Shown here piece by piece: positions 51,042-61,278 of a stretch of 64,000 nucleotides of DNA (positions are counted from its first letter, which is position 1; each line of letters starts with the position of its first letter). The DNA is from Undibacterium_A arcticum (GTDB taxonomy: Bacteria; Pseudomonadota; Gammaproteobacteria; Burkholderiales; Burkholderiaceae_D): the NCBI RefSeq assembly GCF_042660705.1, contig NZ_JBHSUQ010000001.1; one strand, given 5' to 3'. The notes under the pieces are model-generated. The model searched no databases and had not been told where the DNA came from. It was given only the letters and a program-made list of their open reading frames with translations. The translations under genes and the position numbers were made by a program.

Positions 51042-51199
51042 CGAAATTATGCCGCGGGATGCCTGTCAGTTCTACTATGAGTGCAACTCATGTCACGCGT
51101 TACTGCGCCCAAATCCGGGTGACTGCTGTGTGTTCTGCTCGTTCGGGTCGGTGAAATGCCCGCCCATTCAGGAGAACCAATCGTGCTGCGGGTGAGCAT
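51042..51199 (+). repeat. 158-bp direct repeat, copy 2 (truncated CxxC gene)
   Basis: An exact copy of 48471-48628 that lacks the start and first 20 codons of the CxxC gene and so cannot make the full protein. It begins immediately at the IS256-type end and stops just before the cusF stop codon. Confidence 0.95.
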
Positions 51200-51205
51200 G
51201 TTGCC

Positions 51206-51612
51206 TTATTTCACCTTCGTCACGACATAGTCGCCATCTTGCTTGGCAAACTCGACCTTTACTTTCTTGTTCACCGCCAGCTTATCGAAGAGCATCTTGT
51301 CTTTCACCACGAAACGCATCGTCATTGCTGGCCAGTTCAAACTTTAACCGGTCCGTGCGCGAGGGTCACCGACCCTTTCGCTTGATCGACCGCCTTCACC
51401 ACGCCAGACGCCTGATGAACGGCCGCATCCTTGGCTTTCTTGCCCTTGTGCATGTCCATCATCCCTTCGCATTTCTGCCTGTCCATGCCGTTCATGCCCT
51501 TCATTTCCATGCACTGCTTCATATCCATGTCCTTCATGTCGCCAGACTGCGCAAATGCAACATTAGATGCGGTGAATGCAAGCGTCAGGAACAGCGTTGT
51601 GAGTTGTTTCAT
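51206..51612 (-). CDS. cusF: CusF-like periplasmic copper-binding protein, frameshifted
   Basis: About 135 residues: signal peptide (LTTLFLTLAFTASNVAFA), a Met-rich linker (MKDMDMKQCMEMKGMNGM) and a CusF OB-fold domain ASGVVKAVDQAKGSVTLAHG then SLNWPAMTMRFVVKDK. The copper site is the His, Trp and two Met of that domain. One A is missing at TTT 51343-51345, exactly where the paralogue at 53155-53528 is also broken. AAGGAG precedes the ATG. Confidence 0.85.
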
Positions 51613-51699
51613 TGTGTTCTCCTTGGTTAGTTGAGTTGAGGGGTAAAAAGTCGGGGTAAAAAAATATGTTTTCAGGCCTCTATCGAGATGCAACCCAGT

Positions 51700-52022
51700 C
51701 TATGTTCCATAACCGATTGCCCCCTGATCCGACATCGCGGCGCGCATGGCACGCAATTGCCGACGACGCATCAGCAAATACGCTGCCGGCATTACCAACA
51801 TCGACAACAATGGTGCGGTGATCATCCCGCCCACCATCGGCGCGGCGATGCGCTGCATGACTTCTGATCCGGTGCCCGCACCGAGCATGATCGGCACCAG
51901 ACCCGCGATGATGACCGGGCGTCAGCTTCACCTTCCTGGCGACCGCTTGCTGCATATCGTGCACCGTTGAACCGAGATCACGACCGCGAATATCGACATA
52001 GACCCATCGTTACGCGCATCCG
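51700..52022 (-). pseudogene. cusA remnant with large internal deletion
   Basis: Two parts of a CusA-type pump are fused: [20 protein letters not shown] and [10 protein letters not shown], then in another frame [20 protein letters not shown] through [11 protein letters not shown]. Against the intact cusA at 54369-57523 about 140 residues of membrane domain between these points are missing, along with everything upstream. It is a non-functional leftover of a second cus copy. Confidence 0.8.
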
Positions 52023-52044
52023 AGGCGCACAAGGATGTAACCGG

Positions 52045-52356
52045 TTAAAACTCGGACCGCGTGCGAATGTGGAAAAATTTATCCACCGACAACACCGCCA
52101 AGATACCTGCGCCCGGGATATCGGAGTGCGCTACATCCATAATGGCATTCGTCAACTCCTCAACCTTTGACTCTTCCAAAAAAATTTCCACTTTGAGGTG
52201 TTCTGTCAGATGGTTTTTTGAAAAGAAGTCGGTGTACTCGCCGAATCCCTTTACCTTCGTCACGGTCAATCCTCGTACATGAAGGCTGCCGAGTTTGGTT
52301 TCCAGCGCCGCCAAAACGTCGGGGCGAATAATGGCAATCACATATTTCAAGTTCAT
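52045..52356 (-). CDS. PII-like signalling protein
   Basis: A 103-residue ferredoxin-like trimeric protein: NLKYVIAIIRPDVLAALETK at the start, GLTVTKVKGFG in the middle and IFLEESKVEELTNAIMDVAH later match GlnB relatives. The uridylylated tyrosine region is not conserved as in GlnB. PII-like proteins often sit within copper/zinc RND efflux loci, as here, and may gate the pump by small-molecule binding. GGAG precedes the ATG at 52356. Confidence 0.8.
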   Translation of the reverse strand: MNLKYVIAIIRPDVLAALETKLGSLHVRGLTVTKVKGFGEYTDFFSKNHLTEHLKVEIFLEESKVEELTNAIMDVAHSDIPGAGILAVLSVDKFFHIRTRSEF

Positions 52357-52411
52357 TCTGCTCTCCACGTAATGGATGATTCCGTCATCCCCAATCAATC
52401 ACTCCCGCCAA

Positions 52412-53071
52412 TCACATTGACAGTGTGTCTATAAGCCGGATCCAGTCGCCCCGTCGCGGGAAAAACCTCGGTATCTGCCGCATGTAATCCTGATAGGCGG
52501 TACCGAAGCGGCTGACCATTTCTCGTTCTTCCTGGCGCGCGAGCCGAACATAGACCAGCACAATCACGGGAAAGAGTATTAAGGTAATGAGCGTCGGCCA
52601 GTGCACGATCTGGCCGAATACCGCCAGCATGATGCCTGTGTACTGGGGATGACGGATCACGCCATACGGCCCGTCCTTGACAAAACGCTCTTCGCGACGT
52701 GCTTGGTAAACTTTTCTCCAGCCAGCGATTAACAGCACGACGCCCAACAGGATAAAAGCGCCGCCGAGCAGCATTTCGGTCATCGCGCCACCCGGACCGT
52801 AACCAAGGAGCGAAGCCCATAAATGGCCGGTATGGGCATACATCGGAAGGTCGATACCGAGAAATTCCGTCAGCAGATAGATCGTCAGGGGAAAACCGTA
52901 CATTTCGGCATACAGCGCGATAATGAATGCCTGAATCAATCCGGCACCGCTCCATTCGCGCCAGCCCTTGGGTGCCGCGTAGCGATATAGCATCCAGGAC
53001 ACGATCACGACAATAATCGCGACCCATCCCCAATGTCCATAGTGCCCGGCAAAACCACTTAGATCACGCAT
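52412..53071 (-). CDS. Membrane isoprenylcysteine methyltransferase-like protein
   Basis: A 219-residue integral membrane protein with about five hydrophobic helices and the PEMT/ICMT-type cofactor motif VKDGPYGVIRHPQYTGIML, then RQEEREMVSRFGTAYQDYMR. AAGGAG lies before the ATG at 53071. Such genes recur in metal-efflux operons of beta-proteobacteria, but the methylated substrate is unknown. Confidence 0.8.
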   Translation of the reverse strand: MRDLSGFAGHYGHWGWVAIIVVIVSWMLYRYAAPKGWREWSGAGLIQAFIIALYAEMYGFPLTIYLLTEFLGIDLPMYAHTGHLWASLLGYGPGGAMTEMLLGGAFILLGVVLLIAGWRKVYQARREERFVKDGPYGVIRHPQYTGIMLAVFGQIVHWPTLITLILFPVIVLVYVRLARQEEREMVSRFGTAYQDYMRQIPRFFPRRGDWIRLIDTLSM

Positions 53072-53154
53072 GGCCTGCACTCCTTGCGGCACACCAGCGC
53101 CGCTGAGTTGAATCGAACGACTTATTCTCGGCGATCAATCATTTGTCCTCCCCG

Positions 53155-53528
53155 TTACTTCACCGCGCTAACGACGTAATCAGCGTCCTGTTTGATGAAA
53201 TCGATGGTCACTTTCTTGTCGACGGCGAATTTGTCGAAGAACGTCTTGTCCTTCACAACGAAGCTCATCGTCATTGCCGGCCAATTCAAGCTTTGACAGG
53301 CCCATGTGCCAGCGTCACCGTGCCCTTTGAAGGATCAACCGCCTTCACGATACCTGTCGCCTTATGGGTTGTGGCGGTAGCGGTGGAATCGGAAGTCATT
53401 TTGTCCATCTGCATGGTCTTCCTGTTCATGTCTTTCATATCCATATTCTTCGTGCCACCAGACTGCGCCATGGCGAGACCGGAGGCGGACAAAGCGAGGA
53501 TCAGGGATACGGTTGCGGTAAATTTCAT
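53155..53528 (-). CDS. cusF: CusF-like periplasmic copper-binding protein, second copy, frameshifted
   Basis: About 124 residues with signal peptide (TVSLILALSASGLAMA), Met-rich linker (NMDMKDMNRKTMQMDKM) and a CusF domain KATGIVKAVDPSKGTVTLAHG then SLNWPAMTMSFVVKDK. One A is missing at TTT 53292-53294, at the Lys-Ser junction. It would ferry Cu(I)/Ag(I) to the CusABC pump encoded upstream in the transcript. Confidence 0.87.
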
Positions 53529-53655
53529 TGCAATTTCCTTCATTGGCTAAGGTGGGGTTGGTACCACAAAACATTATCGATAGCTGCCTGGGCTGTAGCG
53601 ACCTCTCCTGGGGGCATGGCCGTCCTGAGAGATCGCATTAGGCTTCAAAAACGGG

Positions 53656-53919
53656 TTAAGACTGCTTCATCATTTCCTGACAATCCTTCATCATTTGATC
53701 CATTTTTTCATGCATTTTCGGATCCATTTGATGGTCCATTTTGTTGTCCATTTTGCGGTCCATTCCGGCTTGATGATCTTTACTGGCTGCCGCCTGTGCC
53801 AGTTGAGCGTGCTTGGCCTTGCGCCCTTGTTCAATCACCTGCCAGTCGGGACCAGCGAAGGCCGAAAATGCGGTGGCAACGGTACTGACGCAGAGCAGAG
53901 TAAGAAGTAACTTTTTCAT
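53656..53919 (-). CDS. Met/His-rich periplasmic protein
   Basis: 87 residues: signal peptide (LLLTLLCVSTVATAFSAFA) and a C-terminal run of Met, His, Asp and Lys (MDRKMDNKMDHQMDPKMHEK) that is likely helical and able to bind copper or silver. AGAGGA lies before the ATG. Probably an auxiliary metal sponge of the cus operon. Confidence 0.75.
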   Translation of the reverse strand: MKKLLLTLLCVSTVATAFSAFAGPDWQVIEQGRKAKHAQLAQAAASKDHQAGMDRKMDNKMDHQMDPKMHEKMDQMMKDCQEMMKQS

Positions 53920-53988
53920 GATGAATTCCTCTGTAAATTGGCTGTGCTGTGAGTAGGAAGGCTTTCGCGCATTCACATCGTCGCCGCG

Positions 53989-54363
53989 CTAATTCAACCA
54001 GCGACAGTACAAAACTCGCAGCGCAAGCGCTGGCCGTACTGAACCCTCCGGCACAAATGCATGAGAATCGGTTGGTAGATCAAGCCGCATTATCCAAGAG
54101 GCAGCCGCAACATCAGGATGGTCACCGCTTCCGGCCATGCGCGCAGCAGAAGGTGGTGCCATATAGCAGGAGGCGCATGGCAGGCAATCTGCCATTGCCA
54201 TCTGCTGCTTGATCGCCGCAGCTGCACGCACGTCGATCTGCAGCTGCAGCTGCAACGGCAACGCCTGCGCATGGCCGGCCCAGACCAAACAGATCAGCAC
54301 AACCGTGCGCCTCACGCAATGCGTGATGTGCTTGCCCGAACGGTGTGCACCAAACAGTTTCAT
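53989..54363 (-). CDS. Small Cys-containing protein of the cus operon
   Basis: 124 residues, starting 5 bases after the cusA stop. A hydrophobic N-terminal helix (TVVLICLVWAGHAQAL) suggests export, and CLPCASCYMAPP could hold a metal. The family is not recognised. Confidence 0.55.
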   Translation of the reverse strand: MKLFGAHRSGKHITHCVRRTVVLICLVWAGHAQALPLQLQLQIDVRAAAAIKQQMAMADCLPCASCYMAPPSAARMAGSGDHPDVAAASWIMRLDLPTDSHAFVPEGSVRPALALRVLYCRWLN

Positions 54364-54368
54364 AAGGA

Positions 54369-57300
54369 CTATGCCTCCACTTGCGACGCCATACTGGTGG
54401 CGCGAATCTGACGCCGACGCAACAGCAGATAGACCACAGGGACCACAAACATCGACAGTAGTGGCGCCGTGATCATCCCGCCTACCATCGGTGCGGCGAT
54501 GCGCTGCATGACTTCCGACCCGGTGCCGGTGCCCAGCATGATTGGCACCAAACCGGCGATGATGACTGCCACCGTCATCGCCTTGGGGCGCACCCGTAAC
54601 ACCGCACCTTCACGAATCGCATCGAGCAGATCGGCTTCACTACCATTACCGTTGGCCAGACGTTCGTCCCAGGCATGTTTCAAATAGAGCAACATGATCA
54701 CGCCGAACTCGGCCGATACGCCCGCCAATGCAATGAAGCCGACGCCGCCAGCGACCGACAGCTGATAATCGAGCAACCACAACAGCCAGATACCACCGGC
54801 CAGCGCAAACGGCAGCGTCCCCATGATCAATGCCGCTTCATCAAAGCGCTTGAACGTCAGATACAGCAGGACGAAGATAATGAGCAAGGTTGCTGGCACC
54901 ACGATTTTGAGTTTGGCGGTGGCGCGCTCCAGATACTCGAACTGTCCCGACCACGCGATAGAGTAACCAGCTGGCAATTTGACTTCCTTGGCCACGACCT
55001 GCTGCATGTCGTGCACGGTGGAGCTTAGATCGCGATCACGAATATCGACATAGACCCAGCCCGACAGGCGCGCATTCTCGCTTTTCAGCATCGGCGGGCC
55101 ATCGTTGATGCGAATCGCCGCGATATCCCCAAGTCGGATTTGGGCGCCGCGTTCAGTCAGCACCGATAGCTGGCGCAGTTTCTCGACCGAGTCGCGCACT
55201 TCGCGCGGATAACGCACATTGATGGGGAAGCGCTGCAAGCCCTCGACGGTTTCGCCAATGTTGTCGCCGCCAATCGCCGCCGACACAATGCTTTGCACGT
55301 CCGCAATATTCAAGCCATAGCGGGCGGCCGCATCGCGGTCGATATTCACATCGATATACCGCCCACCGTTCAAACGTTCGGCCAGCGCCGACGACACGCC
55401 CGGTACGTGCTTGACGGCGCGTTCTATTTCGCCGGTAATGCGGTCAATTTCCTGCAAACTGACGCCTGCGACCTTGACCCCGACCGGACTTTTGATGCCG
55501 GTGGCCAGCATGTCGATCCGATTGCGAATCGGCGGCACCCAGATGTTAGACAGTCCGGGCACCTTGACGATGCGGTCCAGTTCCTGCACCAGCTTGTCCG
55601 GCGTCATGCCGTCTCGCCACTGATTGTGCGGTTTGAACTGGATCATGGTCTCGAACATTTCGAGCGGTGCGGGATCGGTTGCGCTCTCGGCGCGACCCGC
55701 CTTGCCGAACACGCTTTGCACTTCCGGCACGGTTTTGATCAGCCGATCGGTCTGCTGCAATAATTCGGACACCTTGCCCGCCGACAAGCCAGGCAGCGCC
55801 GACGGCATATACAGCACGTCGCCTTCATCGAGCGGCGGCATGAATTCGCCGCCGAGCTGTGACATGGGCCAGATCGTCACGATGGCCACCAGCGCTGCCA
55901 CCAGTAAGGTCGTTTGGGGAACCGCAGCACGCCATCGAGCAACGGACGGTACGCTGCAATCAGAAAGCGATTGAGCGGGTTCCTGTCCTCATCGGGAATG
56001 CGGCCACGAATCAGATAGCCCATCAATACCGGGATCAGGGTCACGGCCAAGCCAGCGGCCGCCGCCATCGCATAGGTCTTGGTAAAGGCCAATGGGGAAA
56101 ACAGGCGTCCCTCCTGCGCTTCCAGCGTGAACACCGGAATGAAGGAGAGCACGATGATCAACAGCGAGAAAAACAGCGCCGGCCCCACCTCGGCTGCGGC
56201 GTCGCCGATCACGCTCCAGTGGTCATTGCTTTTCAATTTTTCACCGGGATGGGCGTGGTTCCACGCTTCAATATGCTTGTGGGCATTCTCGATCATCACC
56301 ACGGCGGCATCGACCATCGCGCCGACGGCAATGGCAATGCCGCCAAGCGACATGATATTGGCATTGACGCCCTGGTAATACATGACGATGAACGCTATCA
56401 GGATGCCAATCGGCAGCGTGACGATGGCGACCAATGCCGAGCGCAAATGAAACAGGAAGATCGCGCAGACCACGGCAACGACAATGAATTCCTCGACCAG
56501 CTTTTCTTGCAGATTGGTCACCGCGCGTTTGATCAGGCTGGAACGGTCGTAAGTCGGAATGATCTCGACACCGGCTGGCAGGGTCGCTTTCAACGTTTCA
56601 AGTTTGGTCTTCACCGCCTTGATGGTTTCCAGCGCGTTCTTGCCGGAGCGCATGATGATCACGCCGCCGGCGACTTCGCCTTCGCCATTCAGTTCGGCAA
56701 TACCACGCCGCATTTCCGGCCCGACCTGGATGCGCGCCACGTCGCTCAACCGTACCGACACCCCGGCGTCGGTCGTCATCAAGGGAATCTTGCGGAAGTC
56801 GTCCAGCGATGTCAGATAACCCGATGCGCGCACCATGTATTCGGCCTCACCCAGTTCCAGCACCGAACCGCCGGTTTCCTGATTGGCCTTCTGCACCGCT
56901 TCGATCACTTTGCCATGCGCGATGTTGTAGGCGCGCATCTTGTCCGGGTCGAGCACGATCTGGTATTGGCGCACCATGCCGCCGATACTCGCCACTTCGG
57001 ATACGTTCGCTACCGCCTTCAGCTCGTATTTGAGGAACCAGTCCTGCAACGCGCGCAGCTGCGACAGGTCGATCTTGCCGCTGCGATCCACCAGCGCATA
57101 TTCGTAGACCCAGCCGACGCCGGTGGCGTCCGGCCCGAGTGCGGTCTTGGCCTGCGGTGGCAGGCGCGATTGCACTTGGTTTAGATATTCGAGCACGCGC
57201 GAACGCGCCCAATACGGGTCGGTGCCATCCTCAAACAGGATATAGACGAAGGAATCGCCGAAGAACGAATATCCGCGCACCGTCTTGGCGCCGGGTACCG

Positions 57301-57523
57301 ACAGCATCGTGGTCGTCAATGGATAGGTGACCTGGTTCTCGACGATCTGCGGTGCCTGGCCGGGATAACTGGTGCGGATGATGACCTGTACATCCGACAG
57401 GTCGGGAATCGCATCGAGCGGGGTGCGCGCCAAGGACCAGATGCCCCAGGCGGTGACCATGAGTGTCGCCAACAACACCAGAAAACGATTCGCGATCGAC
57501 CAGCGGATCAGTCTGGCGATCAT
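54369..57523 (-). CDS. cusA: Copper/silver RND efflux pump CusA, frameshifted
   Basis: A proton-driven inner-membrane transporter of about 1050 residues. Heavy-metal RND signatures are [22 protein letters not shown] near the start in outline, [28 protein letters not shown] with the proton-relay region, and [12 protein letters not shown]. Methionine residues of the metal path are expected in the lost-frame-free regions and the family fit is with CusA rather than CzcA. One A is missing at TTT 55913-55915; restoring it gives [16 protein letters not shown]. It overlaps the cusB stop by four bases. Confidence 0.92.
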
Positions 57524-59145
57524 TTGCCCGCTCCGGACGGTTCGGCAGGCGTCTTCATCGCGCGATCCATTGCTTTATCTTTCCGGTCCGACATCGGTAC
57601 CGCCGCAGTCGGCGCAATTGTAGTGATCGTGAACGCGCCATCCTTGGCCGCCTGAATCTCGAACACGACACTGTCGCCTACCGCAATGTCCTTGGGCGGG
57701 CCGCTCGCCGGCAACTTGAAAGCCATCGTCATCGGTCCCCACTGCAGGGTCGGAATCGGACCATGCGAGATCGTGATCTGGTCCTTGTCGATACTTTCGA
57801 CCTTGCCTTGCCCGTGATGCGTCGGCCCGGCCGCCTCGTCGCCGTTCGGTCTATTCTGTCCATGCTGTGCTGGCATGTCGCTCATGCGCGTTGCGGTTCC
57901 TTTCAGACTCGCTTCGGAATCGATCAGGAACTGCCCCGATACGACCACCTTCTGCCCGGCTGCCAGGCCCTTGCGGATTTCGCTCTGGCCGTTGGTCTCG
58001 GTTCCGATCTCGACCTCGATCGGGATGAACTTGCCATCGCCCTGCGCCAGCATCACGACGCTCCTGGTTCCGGTCTGGATCACCGCCTCGGTCGGCACCA
58101 GCAGCACGTCCTTGCGGGCGATGGACGTGAAACTGATCGTGGCAAACATGCCCGGCACCAGTTGGCCGGACGGATTGGCCAGTTCAACCCGCGCCTTCAG
58201 CGTGCGCGTGGCAGGATTGACTTCGGGCAGGATCGCACTGACCCGGCCTTTGAAGCTGGTTCCGGGTAACGAAGGCGTGCGCGCTTCCACTGCAATGCCC
58301 GGGCGCAGCTGCGCGGCCAGGTTTTCCGGGACGTCGGCATTAACCCATATCGTGCGAAGGCCATTGATCCGGAACAAGGGCGCGCCAGCCATCACGGTCA
58401 TGCCTTCGCGCGCAGACAGTTCCGACACCACGCCGCCGATCGGGGCGAAAATCGTCAGGCGAGGCTGCACCTTGCCGGTGGTTTCCACCAGCCGCAGCTG
58501 GTCATCGGTCATACCGGCCAGGCGCATGCGTTGGCGGGCGCCGTCCAGCAATCCACTCACGCCATTGCCCTGCATGCGCCTGACCGACAGGTACTCTTCC
58601 TGGGCCGCTACCCAATCGGGCACATACAGTTCGGCCAGCGCTTGCCCCTTGCGTACCGGGTCGAGCGGCGCCCGCACCAACAGTCGTTCCACGAAGCCAT
58701 TGCTGCGCGCCTGCACCAGCGCCACATCGCGCTCGTTGTAGGCGACGCTTCCGACCGCTTCGACTGCCGAGGTCAAATTACCCTTGGCGACTTCGGCGGT
58801 ACGGATACCGAGATTTTGCTGCACCCGGGGATTGATATTGACCATGCCGTCATCAGCTGCATTGCCGGCCGCATCGTCCGCATACACCGGCACCAGCTGC
58901 ATATCCATGAACGGCGATTTGCCCGGCTTGTCGAATCTTTGACCCGGCACCATCGGATCGTGCCAATACAGCACCTTCTTGCCGTTGACGGCGTTCTGCG
59001 CACTTGGTGGTGACGATGCAGCGGCGTTCGGCACCGCGGACGCCATCTTGCTGCCATGGTTCACGCCGGCCGAATACAGACCGTACGCACTTGCCATAGC
59101 CAGCACCACCGCCGCGATGGCGACGATAATTTTCTTGTGCTTCAT
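57520..59145 (-). CDS. cusB: CusB periplasmic adaptor with fused CusF domain
   Basis: A 541-residue membrane-fusion protein linking CusA and CusC. An N-terminal anchor ([22 protein letters not shown]) precedes a heavy-metal-binding segment [20 protein letters not shown] and [10 protein letters not shown], then hairpin and barrel domains. Residues of about 440-541 form a CusF-like domain ([30 protein letters not shown]) fused to the adaptor. Four-base overlaps with cusC and cusA show tight coupling. Confidence 0.92.
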   Translation of the reverse strand: MKHKKIIVAIAAVVLAMASAYGLYSAGVNHGSKMASAVPNAAASSPPSAQNAVNGKKVLYWHDPMVPGQRFDKPGKSPFMDMQLVPVYADDAAGNAADDGMVNINPRVQQNLGIRTAEVAKGNLTSAVEAVGSVAYNERDVALVQARSNGFVERLLVRAPLDPVRKGQALAELYVPDWVAAQEEYLSVRRMQGNGVSGLLDGARQRMRLAGMTDDQLRLVETTGKVQPRLTIFAPIGGVVSELSAREGMTVMAGAPLFRINGLRTIWVNADVPENLAAQLRPGIAVEARTPSLPGTSFKGRVSAILPEVNPATRTLKARVELANPSGQLVPGMFATISFTSIARKDVLLVPTEAVIQTGTRSVVMLAQGDGKFIPIEVEIGTETNGQSEIRKGLAAGQKVVVSGQFLIDSEASLKGTATRMSDMPAQHGQNRPNGDEAAGPTHHGQGKVESIDKDQITISHGPIPTLQWGPMTMAFKLPASGPPKDIAVGDSVVFEIQAAKDGAFTITTIAPTAAVPMSDRKDKAMDRAMKTPAEPSGAGK

Positions 59146-60485
59146 TTCGTATCCTTGTGTTTCAACATCGCCGCGTGCGCATCAGCTTCGTCGGTGGGAA
59201 ACAGAAAATTGATTTTGGCCCACAGACGATCGGTATCGGTCGCCAGTTGCAGCGCCTGGATCCGCACGTCGATTTCGTTGCGGCGCGCCGCAAGCACATC
59301 GGCGAGGCTGGCCTTGGCGCCACGGTAGGCCGCGATTACCGCTTGGGTCCGGTCATTGGCCAGCGGGAGTAATTCACGCTCGTAGCGGGCATGCCGTTCG
59401 CGATCGCTTTGCCATTCGTCGATCATGGCGCGAGTCTCGGCAACATGACTGCGCAGCATTTCGTCGCGCTCCGCCTTTGCCTGTTCCACCAGCGCCAATT
59501 TGGACGACAACTCACGGTCCTGGCGGTTTTTTTGATCCCATTGCAGCGGAATCGACACGCCAAGAGACACCATGTTCGAAAAGGCTGGGCCACGCTGTTG
59601 GAACGCAAGCTCCATGCTCCAGTCGGACTTTTTATTGGCGCGCGCCAGTTGCGCTTCGGTTTCGGCGATTTCTTCCCGCTTAACGAGCACCGCAATGTCC
59701 GGATGGTGGAGCAGCTGGCTGTCGAGCGAGGCGGGCTCCAAACGGATCGCGTCGGTGGCAGGCTTGGCGGCCAACGGCAGGTCCGCCGCTGCGCCGATCC
59801 AGCGCGCCAACATGGTCTTGCCATTGCGAATGCGACGCTCGATGTCACTGGCGCGATCATCAAACCCAGCCAGTGCGCTGCGTGCCGCAAAGACGTCGGC
59901 CTGATTGCCGCGGCCGGCACGATATGCGCCCTCGGCCGCCTGGATTTCCAGTCTGGCTTGCGCCCCCTGCTCGGCAATGACTGCCGCCATCGCTTCGGCG
60001 TAATAGCGCTCAAACCAGGCCAGCGCGGCATCGCGCTCGATTGCAGCCACAGTCGCGGTTTTTTCAACGACGGCCTTGTCTGCTTCGCGTTGGAAGCGCG
60101 CGGCACGCAATTGGCGTTTGTCGGCGCGGGTGATTTCCTGGGTCACGCCAATCCGGCGCATGGTCATGAAATCGTTGGTAGCGCTGAAGCGGTCCTGGCC
60201 ATTGACTGGCAGGTTGTCGATCCCGACCTTGAGCACCGGATCAGGCAATTGAGCAGCCGCGACCGCTAACTCGCGGGAAGCGGTGGCAGCATAATCTTGC
60301 GCCGCCAATTGGCGCGAACGTTCGATGGCCAGCCGTTGTGCGCGGGCCAAGGTCAACGGAACATCGGCCGCGTGCACCGCATGCATGAGCGCAAGCGCGC
60401 CAAGCACTGTAGAGAATGCGATGCTTCGCGGTAGTCGACGGATTTTTTTAAGCGCTAGCCCATGCGCTGAAAACAGGGAAGACAT
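59142..60485 (-). CDS. cusC: CusC outer membrane channel (TolC family)
   Basis: A 447-residue outer membrane efflux protein, first in the cusCBA unit. Signal region FSTVLGALALMHAVHA, then two OEP repeats (LARAQRLAIERSRQLAAQ and ALAWFERYYAEAMAAVIAEQ). No lipobox cysteine follows the signal, so unlike E. coli CusC it may not be a lipoprotein. The ATG at 60485 has a GGAGG site. Confidence 0.9.
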   Translation of the reverse strand: MSSLFSAHGLALKKIRRLPRSIAFSTVLGALALMHAVHAADVPLTLARAQRLAIERSRQLAAQDYAATASRELAVAAAQLPDPVLKVGIDNLPVNGQDRFSATNDFMTMRRIGVTQEITRADKRQLRAARFQREADKAVVEKTATVAAIERDAALAWFERYYAEAMAAVIAEQGAQARLEIQAAEGAYRAGRGNQADVFAARSALAGFDDRASDIERRIRNGKTMLARWIGAAADLPLAAKPATDAIRLEPASLDSQLLHHPDIAVLVKREEIAETEAQLARANKKSDWSMELAFQQRGPAFSNMVSLGVSIPLQWDQKNRQDRELSSKLALVEQAKAERDEMLRSHVAETRAMIDEWQSDRERHARYERELLPLANDRTQAVIAAYRGAKASLADVLAARRNEIDVRIQALQLATDTDRLWAKINFLFPTDEADAHAAMLKHKDTK

Positions 60486-60560
60486 GAAACCTCCAGATGG
60501 CATGGAACAACATCGCCTGCGCATGACGCGCAACGATGACGAACTACACGATCTGGAAGG

Positions 60561-60968
60561 TCAAATGCGGAAACAGCAGTTACGTATCGCCAAAGGCGGC
60601 GCAGTGGTTCTGGTGAGAAGTGCCGCAGCCGGCGGCGTGCCAATGGCGCGAGCAATGATGGCTACAGGGCTCAATTGAACTGCGAGCCCAGCCGTGATAA
60701 ATGGCTGGACATGTGGCAGCTCGGGCTTGTCCAGCGATTGATTGCCGATTTGCCCATGCGCGTGACACAGGCTCGGCTGGACTTGATCCATGTCCTGACA
60801 GCCCGGCATATCCTGATCCGGCATGTCGGCCGATGCAGACAGCATCTGGCCAGGCTGGTCCATGCCGAATGCCGGACACACGTAAGAAGCCACCGCCAGC
60901 TGCATGAATAGCAGGCTGATCAAGGTAATTAACGCGGCAACAAAACGCGATGAGCGGGACAGTTTCAT
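60561..60968 (-). CDS. Secreted Met/Cys/His-containing protein of the cus operon
   Basis: 135 residues with a signal peptide (FVAALITLISLLFMQLAVASYV). The mature part has metal-binding possibilities (CPAFGMDQPGQM, MPDQDMPGCQDMDQ, CHAHGQ) and the C-terminal TRTTAPPLAIRNCCFRI. Proteins with this ending recur ahead of cusCBA in Burkholderiales. Role unknown; a copper-binding accessory factor is inferred. Confidence 0.7.
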   Translation of the reverse strand: MKLSRSSRFVAALITLISLLFMQLAVASYVCPAFGMDQPGQMLSASADMPDQDMPGCQDMDQVQPSLCHAHGQIGNQSLDKPELPHVQPFITAGLAVQLSPVAIIARAIGTPPAAALLTRTTAPPLAIRNCCFRI

Positions 60969-61008
60969 AGTCACGACCGATAATACGTATGCTTCAGCAT
61001 GGTGTCAA

Positions 61009-61188
61009 TCAAGCAGGCGATACCTTGGTCCGCCCTGGCTGGTCGACCGCACTGATGCGATGAACCACGCAGGCTCGGACCAGGGCGATGCGCCGGCCGT
61101 GGGCTTCGCTCAGGATCCGGTGCAATAACTCAGCCTTGCCACTGCCGGGCAGGCCGGTGACGATGGTGACGGGAATTTGTTGTGGCAT
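61009..61188 (-). pseudogene. CobW/G3E-type GTPase N-terminal fragment
   Basis: A 59-residue frame with the P-loop in IPVTIVTGLPGSGKAELLHR, the opening of COG0523 metallochaperone GTPases. It ends after RIALVRACVVHRIS, about one sixth of the normal length, and lacks the CxCC motif. It is a remnant or very short derived protein. Confidence 0.5.
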
Positions 61189-61278
61189 GAACAGTCTTTC
61201 GGTGCAGCAGACGCTGCGGCAAAATGGCACCGGCCGGGTGCCATGCTCAGGCAAATTCTGCGTGAGACTTGACGTTTG

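Noticed and set aside
48471..51199. CRISPR-like or composite-transposon structure at the 158-bp repeat
   Set aside because: Only two copies exist, they are pieces of a gene, and no intact transposase or cas gene is present.
51206..53528. Programmed ribosomal frameshifting in the two cusF genes
   Set aside because: Many unrelated genes here show the same one-base deficit in homopolymers, so a common sequencing cause is simpler. No stimulatory hairpin or slippery heptamer was recognised.
55859..57184. Long plus-strand open frame of about 440 codons opposite cusA
   Set aside because: It lies wholly over the CusA coding sequence and is His/Arg/Gln-rich, as expected for an antisense shadow.
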